A stretch of DNA of 64,000 nucleotides, taken from the NCBI RefSeq assembly GCF_002727185.1, contig NZ_NIZW01000007.1, positions 310,001-374,000 of the forward strand, read 5' to 3'. Origin of the DNA: Rhodopirellula bahusiensis (lineage in GTDB: Bacteria > Planctomycetota > Planctomycetia > Pirellulales > Pirellulaceae). Within the stretch, counting starts at the first letter, position 1. The number at the start of each line of letters is the position of its first letter. Under the pieces are notes generated by a model, which saw only the letters and a program-made list of their open reading frames with translations, was not told where the DNA came from and did no database searches. The translations under genes and the position numbers were made by a program. Shown here one piece after another: positions 9,549 to 18,255 of the stretch.

Positions 9549-10889
9549 TTAGAACAAGAAGATCGTGTCGATGCCGAACGTGGTTTGTTCGTCTTCGTCA
9601 TTCTCGAGAATGCCAGTCACGTCGGCTCCGTCAGCCCAGTCCCAGCGAATTTCGGGACGGATCAAGACGTTGGCGTGCGGTTTGACGTTGGCACCCAAAG
9701 TCAACGCGTAGACATCAACGTTGCCGTTGAAGACACCGGCGTCGGCGTCATACCACTCGAAACGGCTGCCCAAAGCCAAGCAATCGCTGACCGTGTAGAT
9801 CAGGTAGTTGTTCAGGCCGTAGGTTTCTTTGAAGTTGGCACCGTTGCCGTCTTCCGCGTCGATGTAGTCCGATTGCAAGATGTATTGCAGTTGCTCGGTC
9901 AACGTGATGTCGGTGACGATCGAGTGCATGTAGCCTTGCGAAGTGGTTCCGCCGGGCTGATCTGCGAAGCGACCAGCAACCGTTGCGTAGGTGACCGTGA
10001 CATCGTCACTCATTGCAAGCGATGCACCACCCAAGAACGAGTCGCCGTTGTCTTCGAATCCGCTGTCCCAGCCCAAGGTGTAACCACCGTAGAGAGTCAG
10101 GTCTTCGCCAGCGGCGTAGGTCGCCAATGCACCGGTGTGGGTGAAAGGCTCGCTGTTGTACATCGTGTAAGCATGGCTGTAGAAGAAGTTGTCAGGAGCA
10201 CCGACGACTTCGTAACCAATGATCGTGAAGAAGTGACCAAATTTGACCGACAGGTCGCCGTAACCAACTTCACCGTAAACTTGCGGCAACGCACTGCCAT
10301 ACTCGCCGTGGTCCCACGAGTTGTCCCAGTGACCGTTGTCAATTCCGAACGCTTGCGTGTCCTGGGCATCGATGCCGTAGACGTAGTCAATGCGTCCGCC
10401 GAAATCGAACCCGTCCGAGGTGTCGATCGCTTTCTCGGCGTAGAACCAAGCTTGATGCAAGTTGTATTCGTCGGGACGGTTATTGAACAAAGGCAACGCT
10501 TTGCTGTGGTATCCCATTTGGACCCAACCGCCGACGGTGTAGCCACAGGCTTCGCCGAACAGAGTGAACGGATCGCCGAGATCGCAATCGAACATTCCGC
10601 AGCCACCATCGTCAAACAGGCCGCCTCCCATGTCCCCACAACCACCATCGCAACCGCCGTCGCAGGTCAGTTCGCCGCAACCACATTCCATTTCGGGAAA
10701 CGTGTCACACGATTCATCACAACTGGCGTCGAAGTGCCCCACGGGGAGGACTTCGGCTTGCGTCGTGGGCATTCCGCCCTGGTAACTTGCGTCGGCCACG
10801 AATCGGTCGGCGGCAGAAACGCCATTGAGGCTTCCCAATCCAACCAAGCCACCGAGGGCCAACCACAAAGCAGCTCGTTTCGATTTCAT
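9549..10889 (-). CDS. Outer-membrane beta-barrel protein (OmpL/BBP2-like), Cys-rich N-terminus
   Basis: A 446-residue secreted protein. Residues 1-26 are a signal peptide ending in NGVSA. Residues about 55-105 are low-complexity and rich in Gly, Asp and Cys, with about ten Cys in CG or CD steps. The rest alternates in beta-barrel fashion, with the porin-like segments VGGWVQMGYHSKALPLFN, AWFYAEKAID and GHFFTIIGYEV and a terminal aromatic residue (IFLF). This matches the BBP2/OmpL-like barrel family abundant in planctomycetes. The neighbouring gene is a clear paralogue, so the pair arose by tandem duplication. The ATG is well placed after a GGGACGAG stretch. Confidence 0.85.
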   Translation of the reverse strand: MKSKRAALWLALGGLVGLGSLNGVSAADRFVADASYQGGMPTTQAEVLPVGHFDASCDESCDTFPEMECGCGELTCDGGCDGGCGDMGGGLFDDGGCGMFDCDLGDPFTLFGEACGYTVGGWVQMGYHSKALPLFNNRPDEYNLHQAWFYAEKAIDTSDGFDFGGRIDYVYGIDAQDTQAFGIDNGHWDNSWDHGEYGSALPQVYGEVGYGDLSVKFGHFFTIIGYEVVGAPDNFFYSHAYTMYNSEPFTHTGALATYAAGEDLTLYGGYTLGWDSGFEDNGDSFLGGASLAMSDDVTVTYATVAGRFADQPGGTTSQGYMHSIVTDITLTEQLQYILQSDYIDAEDGNGANFKETYGLNNYLIYTVSDCLALGSRFEWYDADAGVFNGNVDVYALTLGANVKPHANVLIRPEIRWDWADGADVTGILENDEDEQTTFGIDTIFLF

Positions 10890-11243
10890 CTTGCTCGTCC
10901 CTGATCAATTTCAAGTGGATTCGCCTCGTCCACAGTGACTGTCGCCTTCCATGGCAACAAACCCGTCAACCGTGTCGACCGCCGAGTACTGGCGATTCCT
11001 TGAAGGGATGTATCGTCGACGCGGCGCGTTGCAATTGAGACCAACGCCACAGAAACCCCAGCCCGAAACACCGGAAAATCCGGCACAGCGTTAAACTATG
11101 CGGGTTAGGAGGCTGATCCGGCTGGTTTCGAACGCTCGTCCGTTCCCGCTGAGATCTTGAACGCAAACGAAAAAAAGCCGGCTCATCGCATTTCTGCGGT
11201 GAACCGGCCTCTTGGGTCTCACGAAATCGTCGTTCGGGGCAGC
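10890..11243. other. Intergenic region between the barrel paralogues
   Basis: About 350 bases separate the two barrel genes. The part nearest 11208 holds the terminator of the upstream paralogue. The remainder should hold the promoter of the downstream paralogue, but I see no convincing -35/-10 pair. No open frame here looks coding. Confidence 0.6.
11168..11208 (-). terminator. Rho-independent terminator of the second barrel gene
   Basis: On the minus strand GCCGGTTCACCGCA pairs with TGCGATGAGCCGGC (14 bp, one G-T type mismatch) around a GAAA loop. It is followed at once by seven T. It sits 36 bases after the stop codon at 11244. This is the clearest terminator in the window and shows that the two barrel genes are separate transcription units. 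Confidence 0.93.
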
Positions 11244-12605
11244 TTAGAACGTGAAGATCGTATCGAAACCGAACGTGGTTTGATCGTCGTCGTTGTTTTC
11301 CAAGATCCCGGTGTAGTCGCCATCAACCCAGTCCCAACGAACTTCGGGACGAATCAAGACGTTGGCGTGAGGACGGTAGTTGATACCGGTCGTCAAAGCG
11401 TACACGTCGCTGTCGACATTGTTTCCATCGTCGAAGACGCCTTCGCTTTGGTACCACTCGAAGCGGCCGCCCAAAGACAGGCAATCGTTGACGCTGTAAA
11501 CCAAGTACTGGTTGATGCCGAACGTGTCACGAACGGTCGCACCAGCAGCATCTTCGGTGTCCAACAAGTCGGACTGGATGATGTACTGCAGGTTGTCGCT
11601 GACGGCGTAGTCAGCAACCAGCGAGTGCATGTAACCCTTTTCAACGCCACCGGCATTGTCTTCACCGAACGTACCAATGGTGGTTGCGTAGGTCAGGGTC
11701 AGGTCATCCGTCAGGCCAGCTGAGAAACCGCCGAGGAAGTTGTCGCCGTTGTCTTCGAATCCGCTGTCCCAGCCCATGGTGTATCCACCAAAGACGCTCA
11801 GGTCATCCGACACGTTGTACGTCGCCAAAGCACCGGTGTGGGTGAAAGGCTCGCTGTTGTACATCGTGTAAGCGTGGCTGTAGAAGAAGTTGTCCGGAGC
11901 GGCAACAACTTCCCAACCGATGATGGTGAAGAAGTGACCCACTTTGACCGACAGGTCGCCGTAGCCCATTTCAGTGTACAACTGAGGAATCGCGGAGCCG
12001 TAATCGCCACCGTTGTCCCAGTCGTTGTCCCAGTGACCGTTGTCGATTCCGAACGCTTGCGTGTCGGGTCCGTCGGTACCGTAGACGTAATCGATGCGTC
12101 CACCGATGTCGAAGCCACACGAAGTGTCGATGGCTTTTTCAGCGTACAACCAAGCCTGGTGCAACTGAACGTTGTCAGGACGGCTGTTGAACAAAGGCAA
12201 TGCCTTTGTGTGGTAGCCGATCGACGCCCATCCGCCGACTTCGATGCCGCAGACGTCGCCGAACAGTGTGTAAGGGTCGTCCAAGCAGCAGTCACCCAGT
12301 CCGGGCAAGCAGCTGCCAGCACCACAACCGAAGGCCGAGTCGCAACCGCTGTCGCAGGCCGAATCGCAACCATCGTTGCAGCCACAGTCGCCCAAGCAAC
12401 CGACAGTTTCGCAACCGCAAGTTACTTCGGTGTCGCATCCGGTGCTGCAGCCAACAGGCTCGCAACCGCACACGGGCTCACCACAATCGCAAAGCGACGA
12501 GGTGCAAGAGACCAATCCAATATCGTTTGCTGAAGCGCCGGTCAGGTTTGTGGCGTTAACGCCGCATGCTACCGCTGCGATCAGAGCTAGTTTACTAAGC
12601 TTCAT
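11244..12605 (-). CDS. Outer-membrane beta-barrel protein (OmpL/BBP2-like), very Cys-rich N-terminus
   Basis: A paralogue of the preceding barrel protein, 453 residues. The start is the ATG at 12605, with GGAGAAAG upstream. It gives a signal peptide (MKLSKLALIAAVACGVNA); the upstream open frame to 12827 is not needed. Residues about 33-125 contain roughly 20 Cys in GC, CD and CG steps, the most Cys-dense stretch in the window. The barrel then begins with VGGWASIGYHTKALPLFN. The segments FFYSHAYTMYNSEPFTHTGA and GWDSGFEDNGD are shared almost exactly with the neighbour, while the Cys-rich parts differ. It is inferred to be a channel or structural protein of the outer membrane. Confidence 0.86.
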   Translation of the reverse strand: MKLSKLALIAAVACGVNATNLTGASANDIGLVSCTSSLCDCGEPVCGCEPVGCSTGCDTEVTCGCETVGCLGDCGCNDGCDSACDSGCDSAFGCGAGSCLPGLGDCCLDDPYTLFGDVCGIEVGGWASIGYHTKALPLFNSRPDNVQLHQAWLYAEKAIDTSCGFDIGGRIDYVYGTDGPDTQAFGIDNGHWDNDWDNGGDYGSAIPQLYTEMGYGDLSVKVGHFFTIIGWEVVAAPDNFFYSHAYTMYNSEPFTHTGALATYNVSDDLSVFGGYTMGWDSGFEDNGDNFLGGFSAGLTDDLTLTYATTIGTFGEDNAGGVEKGYMHSLVADYAVSDNLQYIIQSDLLDTEDAAGATVRDTFGINQYLVYSVNDCLSLGGRFEWYQSEGVFDDGNNVDSDVYALTTGINYRPHANVLIRPEVRWDWVDGDYTGILENNDDDQTTFGFDTIFTF

Positions 12606-13170
12606 TGCTTTCTCCGTTGATATCCCAATCCAATTGGGTCGTTTCGTGTCACCAAGATTCAAAATGGATGCTGTTAGAACGAGAAGCTGTGCCCCCGCAT
12701 TTGGGGAGGTCGATCTCTCACTCTCAACGATGTAACAAACGCAGTCCATCGCTTTTTCAACGCACACGCTGCCTGCCGCCGATGGCACATCGAAACTTCC
12801 AGGCAATCGCTTCGGAATTCGAATCAATCACCTCGAAAGATTTCGAGTGAGTTGAAAGCAATCCATCATGTCGTCGGGAGAATTCATCGGTGAGTTGGCG
12901 GGATCTGTCCTCACCCGGTGCTCAAATCGACTTAGAAACCAGCAGCAGAGTGCGCAACGCGCCTGTTAATCCTCATCTGCAGGTCCTTCTCATAGTGGCG
13001 ACTGGGAAAACTTTGACGCTTCCGGGCCCGAACACGCCCCACAACTGAAAATCCTGCTTTCAAAAAAACGTTCCACCCGCTATCCTGCGGGGCTTCTCCC
13101 TGAAATCAGGGATTTTGACCGTCTCAAATCACACACATGACAATCACCGCGAGCGGTGGCGGAGAATCAG
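12606..13170. other. Long divergent intergenic region upstream of the barrel gene and rpmB
   Basis: This 565-base stretch lies between divergent transcription units. It contains a small palindrome near 12834-12849 (ctcgaaa/tttcgag), a ccctgaaatcaggg hairpin at 13098-13111 and A-rich patches. No open frame looks coding. It probably carries promoters for both sides. The hairpin close to rpmB could be part of a leader that controls ribosomal-protein synthesis, but this is only a guess. Confidence 0.5.
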
Positions 13171-13443
13171 ATGGCACGACAGTGCGAAGCGTGCGGCAAG
13201 AAAGTCCAAATGGGCAACCGTATCGAAACCCGGGGTAAAGCGAAGTACTTGGGCGGTGTCGGTACCAAGATCACTGGTTGTACTCGCCGTAAATTTGTTC
13301 CCAACCTGCAAAAAGTTCACGTGACTTTGCCAAACGGCACCAACAAATCGATGCGAGTTTGCACGCAGTGCATCCGCAGCGGTGTCGTTCGTAAAACGGT
13401 GAAAACCAAACCGTTTGACGTCAGCGGCAGCAAAAAGTCCTGA
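13171..13443 (+). CDS. rpmB: Ribosomal protein bL28
   Basis: A 90-residue large-subunit protein. The N-terminus MARQCEACGKKVQMGN has the CxxC pair of zinc-binding L28 forms, and a second CxxC (CTQCIRSG) follows later. The ATG at 13171 has GGAG ten bases upstream. The frame reaches back to 13156 without support. The stop overlaps the gatC start as TGATG, so the two genes are co-translated. Confidence 0.96.
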   Translation: MARQCEACGKKVQMGNRIETRGKAKYLGGVGTKITGCTRRKFVPNLQKVHVTLPNGTNKSMRVCTQCIRSGVVRKTVKTKPFDVSGSKKS

Positions 13444-13766
13444 TGTCCAGTTCCGGCAACGGCAGCGGCGGTTCAGTCGACATCCAAAAACTGGCTCGAT
13501 TGGCTCGCCTTCAGCTAACGGAACAGGAGCAAACCGATTTTGGTCCGCAAATCTCGGACATCCTCGGTTTCGTTGAACAATTGTCTGAACTCGACACTTC
13601 CGGTGTCGAGCCGATGACCAGTGCGCTGGATGTCGAGAACCGATTCCGAGACGACACCCCTGACGAGAGCTTGTCAGCCGAGGTTGCGACGCGAACGGCT
13701 CCCGCCTCCCAAGACGGCACGTTTCTGGTGCCGCCCGTTCTCGGGAACACTTCTTCCAAGAAGTGA
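13443..13766 (+). CDS. gatC: Asp-tRNA(Asn)/Glu-tRNA(Gln) amidotransferase subunit C
   Basis: GatC is the small stabilising subunit of the GatCAB amidotransferase. The protein (107 residues) has the family pattern VDIQKLARLARLQLTEQE, then LGFVEQLSELDTSGVEPM and FLVPPVL near the end. A Gly/Ser-rich leader of about ten residues precedes the domain. It is coupled to rpmB by a one-base overlap. gatA and gatB are not in the window, so in this genome the complex is encoded at separate loci. Confidence 0.93.
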   Translation: MSSSGNGSGGSVDIQKLARLARLQLTEQEQTDFGPQISDILGFVEQLSELDTSGVEPMTSALDVENRFRDDTPDESLSAEVATRTAPASQDGTFLVPPVLGNTSSKK

Positions 13767-13848
13767 AGCTCGCTCAAATCCCTCGCGATCAAGATTCACC
13801 ACCACTGAATTCCGCGAGATCCTGGATCAGCGAAGCCGTTTGGCTGGG

Positions 13849-13902
13849 CCACTGAATCAAACCGCGCCACTGAATCAAACCGCGCCACTGAATCAGACCG
13901 CG
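13849..13902 (+). repeat. Three tandem 18-bp repeats
   Basis: The unit ccactgaatcaaaccgcg occurs three times head to tail, the last with one change (a to g). It lies between gatC and the convergent phosphatase gene, in the phosphatase's downstream flank. A small open frame on the minus strand reads RFDSVA repeats but has no other support. It is most likely a slippage-generated minisatellite. Confidence 0.85.
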
Positions 13903-13955
13903 GCTCGGAAACTAACAGCCCAAGCTTCAGACCCAACGGCAAAAACGCCAATCGA

Positions 13956-15410
13956 TCAAAGATCGACGACTGTATCGCTGGCTGAGTCATCCTGGTGCTT
14001 CCGAAGCTGCTCCATCGCCGCCAACGTCGCGTCGCAATACGACGAAACGGCCGTTCCCCACGCCTGCTCCTTCGTGGCTTGGCGAGCTTGCTGCAACAAC
14101 TGGTCTACATTTTGCCAGTCCAGCATCCAGTTGCGTTCTTCTGAAGTTTGCCGCAACTGGGTGATCACATCGTCCATACGAAGAAGAAACGCCTCGTGCG
14201 AATTCGCCCTGAATCGCCGATAGGGCCCGGTCCCAAGAGCAGTCTCCCCACTGCCGATGTCAAGCGATTCGCCTGAATCCCAGCCGGTACTGACCGACCC
14301 CGCGTCGTTTGAGCCACCCTGCCCTGCCCCGGATTGGTCAGGAATTCCTGATCCAGGACTCAAACCGGCACCTGAATCACGTGCGCGACGCGTTTTCAAC
14401 GGACGCCGGCGCTCGTTTGGCTTGAAGACTCCACTCGCCCAAACCGCCGCGGAAATCGCCCCGAGAATAAAGGCGACAATCGCCGACCCGACAAACCGAG
14501 GGCTGACCAATGCCGACGCCAATCCAAAGCCGACGGCTCCCGTCCAACAAAACGCGGTGGTCCCGATCAACGCCCGAGAAGAGACCTCATCCGCTCCCAA
14601 CGATCGAGACTTTCGCGGAGGACCGTCATTCTGAGTCAATCGCTCATCAACCACCTCCACCACGATCAAGGTGATGTTGTCCGGGCCGCCTCGCAAATTG
14701 GCCAAATCGATCATCACTCGAGCTGCTTTGTCGACATCGAGAGAATCGAGCAAAACAGCCAATTCGTCGTCTTCGATCTGTCCGGTCAGCCCATCGCTGC
14801 AAACCATGAAGCGATCGCCCACCTCCAGATCAAATGGACCTTCTAGATCCACCAAGACCTCCGGCGAAGGCCCCAGCGACCGGGTGATCACGTTCTTGGG
14901 GATAGATTTACTGAAGACGCTGTCACTGTGAACTTTTCCGCTGGCCTGCATCTCCCAAACCAGCGAGTGATCAAACGTCAACTGCTCCAGCACGCCTTGT
15001 CGGAGGCGATAAACACGTGAATCACCGACATGGGCCACGTAAGCTGCGCCGTTGACCAAAACCAGCGAACTGGCGGTCGTCCCCATGTTCAGAAACTCGG
15101 GATTGCTTTGACCACGCTTGTAGATTGCAGCATTGGCCAGATGCACCGCTTCGGAAATCGCGTGCTCGGGAGCCTCTTCCCGAGACTGATAGTAGTGCAT
15201 CGAGATGCGTTCGCTGGCGATTTGCGATGCCAGCTCGCCTGCCGCGTGGGCCCCCATCCCGTCCGCGACAACAAACAGGTGCCCGCGTTGGTTCAGACGT
15301 TCGGCGGACTCAGCGATTAAAACCGCCGATGAATCTTGATTGTTCGCACGCCGCATCCCCACATGGGTCTGCTCAGCGAACTTCACTCCGGGGCGCCATG
15401 AACCTGACAA
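13956..15410 (-). CDS. Membrane-anchored PP2C-family Ser/Thr phosphatase
   Basis: The PP2C (PPM) domain spans about residues 8-255. It has RRANNQDSS, the metal-binding VADGMGAHAAGE, VAHVGDSRVYRL, VCSDGLTGQIEDDEL and GGPDNITLIVVEVV, the full set of catalytic Asp motifs. Two hydrophobic stretches follow at about 280-330. After them come a basic/low-complexity linker containing GAGQGG and a C-terminal helical region of about 110 residues. The start is unclear: the frame has no early ATG, so TTG 15410 or GTG 15386 is used. It is the natural opponent of PknB-type kinases such as the one at 1349-3565, although the two are not adjacent. Confidence 0.88.
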   Translation of the reverse strand: MSGSWRPGVKFAEQTHVGMRRANNQDSSAVLIAESAERLNQRGHLFVVADGMGAHAAGELASQIASERISMHYYQSREEAPEHAISEAVHLANAAIYKRGQSNPEFLNMGTTASSLVLVNGAAYVAHVGDSRVYRLRQGVLEQLTFDHSLVWEMQASGKVHSDSVFSKSIPKNVITRSLGPSPEVLVDLEGPFDLEVGDRFMVCSDGLTGQIEDDELAVLLDSLDVDKAARVMIDLANLRGGPDNITLIVVEVVDERLTQNDGPPRKSRSLGADEVSSRALIGTTAFCWTGAVGFGLASALVSPRFVGSAIVAFILGAISAAVWASGVFKPNERRRPLKTRRARDSGAGLSPGSGIPDQSGAGQGGSNDAGSVSTGWDSGESLDIGSGETALGTGPYRRFRANSHEAFLLRMDDVITQLRQTSEERNWMLDWQNVDQLLQQARQATKEQAWGTAVSSYCDATLAAMEQLRKHQDDSASDTVVDL

Positions 15411-15415
15411 ACGAT

Positions 15416-15443
15416 TTGTGACCGAGAACTTGTGACCGAGAAC
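15416..15443 (+). repeat. 14-bp tandem duplication upstream of the phosphatase
   Basis: ttgtgaccgagaac is present twice in direct succession, immediately upstream of the putative TTG start of the phosphatase gene. It may alter the spacing of its promoter or leader. No function is known. Confidence 0.7.
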
Positions 15444-15668
15444 ACATTCAACCGACGAACTTACACGGCCTCTTGGAGACAGCTTCGCCGATTGTAAGTC
15501 GCCACGCGCCCTGAACCTAGTGTATTGAAGGCTGCAGGGCTACGATTTTGATGACCTTCGCCCGCGACGAGGCCAAGCGAGACGGAACGAAGCCCTGGAT
15601 CCCTCCGAGCGGGCTGCTCAATCAGTGAACGCTGCCACTCGACCGGCAAGAGCGGGCAAACCCCCGCT

Positions 15669-16916
15669 TCACACGGAAGCGATCAATTCCGTGGCCAAGC
15701 GGCAAGCAGCCAAGTATTCGTCGACCATCAGAAACTCATCGACCGTGTGGATGGACGCCTGACCACACCCCAGCGTGACCGCCTCGATGCCATGAAGCAT
15801 CAACCAGTTGGCATCCAACCCACCATTGGCGACTTCGCACTGCGGTTCTCGCCCTAGTTGAGAGATCAACTCCGTCGCCGCAAGCACTGATGGATGGTCT
15901 TCCGGCAACCGAAACGCCTCGTAATCGACGCGACTGCTGAACTCCAAACCGCCCGTCCGACCTTGGACATCCTTCACCGCTTGGACCGCATTTTCAAACG
16001 CAGCTTTCATCTGCGAAACGATCTCGGTTCGGAATTTGGCGTCGTGACTGCGAGCCTCGGCTCGAAGCTGAACCTCCGGCGTGATCACGTTGGTCGCATC
16101 GCCGCCTTGAAAAACACCCACATTCGCGGTCCCGCGACGCCCATCTTTCTCGACCAAGCCCAGCCAACCATTGCGATGCAGGCTGCTGATCGCTTCGGAT
16201 GCGATCACGATTGCACTGACGCCTTTTTCGGGTGCAACGCCGGCGTGGGCTGCGTGCCCGTGAACGGTCATTTGAATCCGCTCGCCGCCGATCGCTCCGT
16301 GGCGAATTATGTCCAGCGAACCACCGTCGAAATTGAACGCTCGATCCACTCGGCCGACTTTGGACACGCCCAAATGGCGAGCTCCTTCCAATCCGACCTC
16401 TTCTTGAATTAAAAATGTGATCGCGGCTGGAGCCAACTTCAGATCAGGATTCTTCGCCTGACGAGCCAGTCGCTCGACGATCGCACTGAGAATCACCGCA
16501 CAACCGCTGCGGTCATCGGCTCCCAAACCGGTCGGCCCATCGGCCACAACAATCCGCCCCAATTCTTCGTCGTCGCGAATTTCCGGGTTGGATCCGACGC
16601 AGATCGGAACGGTGTCCATGTGCGCGGACAGCAGTGTCCGCGGCAGCGATTCGTCACCAGGCAAGGTGACAATTAAATTGCCCGCGTTGCCGCTCAATCG
16701 CGTCTTCGTTCCCGCATCATCGGATTGAATCCATTCCGGATCCACTCCCGCATCGACCAGCATCTTTTCAATGGCGGCCGAAATCGCGGCTTCATCACCG
16801 CTTTTGCCAGGAATTCGCGTCAGTTCAAGATAGCGATCCAGCGCCGCCGACTCATCAATCGCAGCCCACTGCGAAGCGTCGTTTGTGCCTGCATTCATGG
16901 CTTCGGATTGGCTCAT
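15669..16916 (-). CDS. M20-family (PepT-like) metallopeptidase
   Basis: A 415-residue cytoplasmic enzyme of the tripeptidase T/M20 group. The zinc-site segments are LLSAHMDTVPI (His, Asp), GLGADDRSG (bridging Asp), IQEEVGLEGA (catalytic Glu pair), AFNFDGGS (Asp) and a late His in GQASIHTVDEFL. The dimerisation region contains HGHAAHAGVAPEKG. The ATG at 16916 overlaps the stop of the preceding small membrane-protein gene (ATGA), so the two are coupled. It probably cleaves small peptides. The exact substrate cannot be read from the sequence. Confidence 0.85.
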   Translation of the reverse strand: MSQSEAMNAGTNDASQWAAIDESAALDRYLELTRIPGKSGDEAAISAAIEKMLVDAGVDPEWIQSDDAGTKTRLSGNAGNLIVTLPGDESLPRTLLSAHMDTVPICVGSNPEIRDDEELGRIVVADGPTGLGADDRSGCAVILSAIVERLARQAKNPDLKLAPAAITFLIQEEVGLEGARHLGVSKVGRVDRAFNFDGGSLDIIRHGAIGGERIQMTVHGHAAHAGVAPEKGVSAIVIASEAISSLHRNGWLGLVEKDGRRGTANVGVFQGGDATNVITPEVQLRAEARSHDAKFRTEIVSQMKAAFENAVQAVKDVQGRTGGLEFSSRVDYEAFRLPEDHPSVLAATELISQLGREPQCEVANGGLDANWLMLHGIEAVTLGCGQASIHTVDEFLMVDEYLAACRLATELIASV

Positions 16917-17185
16917 CGAGTACGACTGGCGCGGCGGGTCGCACGGTCTTCCACGCGAATTGGCTGAGCTGCGGTGCCCGATTGCGATTGATTCAAACGG
17001 CCGATCGCGAACCAACCGGCAGCCAATAGCAATCCGCTGGCGACAAACGAAGCCAACATCGGAACAGCGTGCGCGGGTTCAGCGGCGTAGTGAGTCAAAC
17101 CTTCCGTGCTGCCGTGGCCGGGGTGTGCCGAAGCGGGAACGGCAAAAACCAATGCGGCAATCGAGCCAATCAGTGAACGCGACAA
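16913..17185 (-). CDS. Small secreted/membrane protein with AHPGHG motif
   Basis: About 90 residues. There is an N-terminal signal segment (SLIGSIAALVFAVPASA), then AHPGHGSTEGLTHYAAEPAHA with several His, then one membrane helix (MLASFVASGLLLAAGWFAIG) and a short basic tail. The N-terminal AHPGHG and later His residues recall the metal-contacting starts of HupE/UreJ-type proteins, but this is far shorter. The start is uncertain (TTG 17185 or a nearby non-ATG codon). The stop overlaps the peptidase ATG as ATGA, which argues strongly that the frame is a real gene. Metal binding is an inference. Confidence 0.6.
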   Translation of the reverse strand: MSRSLIGSIAALVFAVPASAHPGHGSTEGLTHYAAEPAHAVPMLASFVASGLLLAAGWFAIGRLNQSQSGTAAQPIRVEDRATRRASRTR

Positions 17186-17277
17186 AATGAACTCACAAGA
17201 TTCAAGAGAATGGAGAAGGGCCAATCCACCGGCAGGACAAATGAAGCCAGGAACATGGAGCTGGATCAGCGAGGTGA

Positions 17278-18237
17278 TTATACGCCCTGGTCGAACTGCT
17301 GTTGACGCATCCGGCGACGTTTTCGCTGATCGTCGGTCACGTCCGCGGCACAACGCGAACAAGCGACGCCACGTTCGTAATCAGAATGCTGCTTCATTTC
17401 CGGGGTCAAAGGCCAACCACATCCGTGGCACAACTCGTACTCCCCGGCCTGCAATTGGTGATCGACCGCGACGCGATTGTCGAACACAAAACATTCGCCC
17501 TGCCAACGAGATTCCTCTTCGGGCATCTTCTCCAAATAGTTCAGAATCCCGCCCCGCAGGTGGTACACCTCCTCAAATCCGCGTTCCTTCAAATATGCGG
17601 TCGACTTTTCGCACCGGATCCCCCCGGTACAAAACATCGCGACTTTGGGGTGCTTCTTCGGATCCAGGTTCTCTTCCACGAACTGCGGAAACTCGCGAAA
17701 GGATTCCGTGTGAGGGTTGACAGCTCCCTCAAATGTCCCAATCTCGATTTCGTAATCGTTTCGCGTATCGATCAGCGTGACATCGGGATCATCGACCAAC
17801 GCGTTCCAATCCTGAGGCTCGATGTAGGTGCCGACCGATCGCAGCGGATCGATGCTCGACACTCCCATTGTCACGATCTCTCGCTTCAGACGGACCTTCG
17901 TTTTGCGAAATGGAACCTGCTCACAGAACGACCATTTGACATCCATCCCGCGAAAAGGGGTTGCTTGGTCGTCCAGCTCCATCGACCGCAGCCACTCAAT
18001 GAATGGCTCCATCAACTCCCGAGGCCCCGAAATCGTTCCGTTGATTCCTTCGCCGGCCAGCAACAATGAGCCGCGAATGCCATCACTGGACATTCGCTGA
18101 CGCAGTGGTTCACGCAGCGATTCGAACTGCGGCAACGGGGTGAAGCAGTAAAGTGCCGCGACCGCCACCGGCAAATCAGCGGCACCGGCCTCAGCGGGCA
18201 ATTCAGCGGGAACGGAAGAAGCGTGTGATTCGGTCAT
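17278..18237 (-). CDS. trhO: tRNA uridine(34) hydroxylase TrhO (rhodanese-like)
   Basis: TrhO makes 5-hydroxyuridine at the tRNA wobble position. The 319-residue protein has the N-terminal acylphosphatase-like part ([16 protein letters not shown], 57-71) and the rhodanese domain with the active-site loop [12 protein letters not shown] (Cys about 203). A Cys-rich tail follows (CHGCGWPL and CSRCAAD), which may bind zinc. The family segment [11 protein letters not shown] is present. The start ATG at 18237 is the only reasonable one. Confidence 0.93.
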   Translation of the reverse strand: MTESHASSVPAELPAEAGAADLPVAVAALYCFTPLPQFESLREPLRQRMSSDGIRGSLLLAGEGINGTISGPRELMEPFIEWLRSMELDDQATPFRGMDVKWSFCEQVPFRKTKVRLKREIVTMGVSSIDPLRSVGTYIEPQDWNALVDDPDVTLIDTRNDYEIEIGTFEGAVNPHTESFREFPQFVEENLDPKKHPKVAMFCTGGIRCEKSTAYLKERGFEEVYHLRGGILNYLEKMPEEESRWQGECFVFDNRVAVDHQLQAGEYELCHGCGWPLTPEMKQHSDYERGVACSRCAADVTDDQRKRRRMRQQQFDQGV

Positions 18238-18255
18238 GGCCGAAAACTTACCAAG

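Noticed and set aside
9585..10904. A 439-codon frame on the plus strand
   Set aside because: It is antisense to the barrel protein gene, whose signal peptide and barrel repeats are clear.
13796..13990. A short minus-strand frame with RFDSVA repeats
   Set aside because: The repeats come from the 18-bp DNA minisatellite. There is no start signal or conserved feature.
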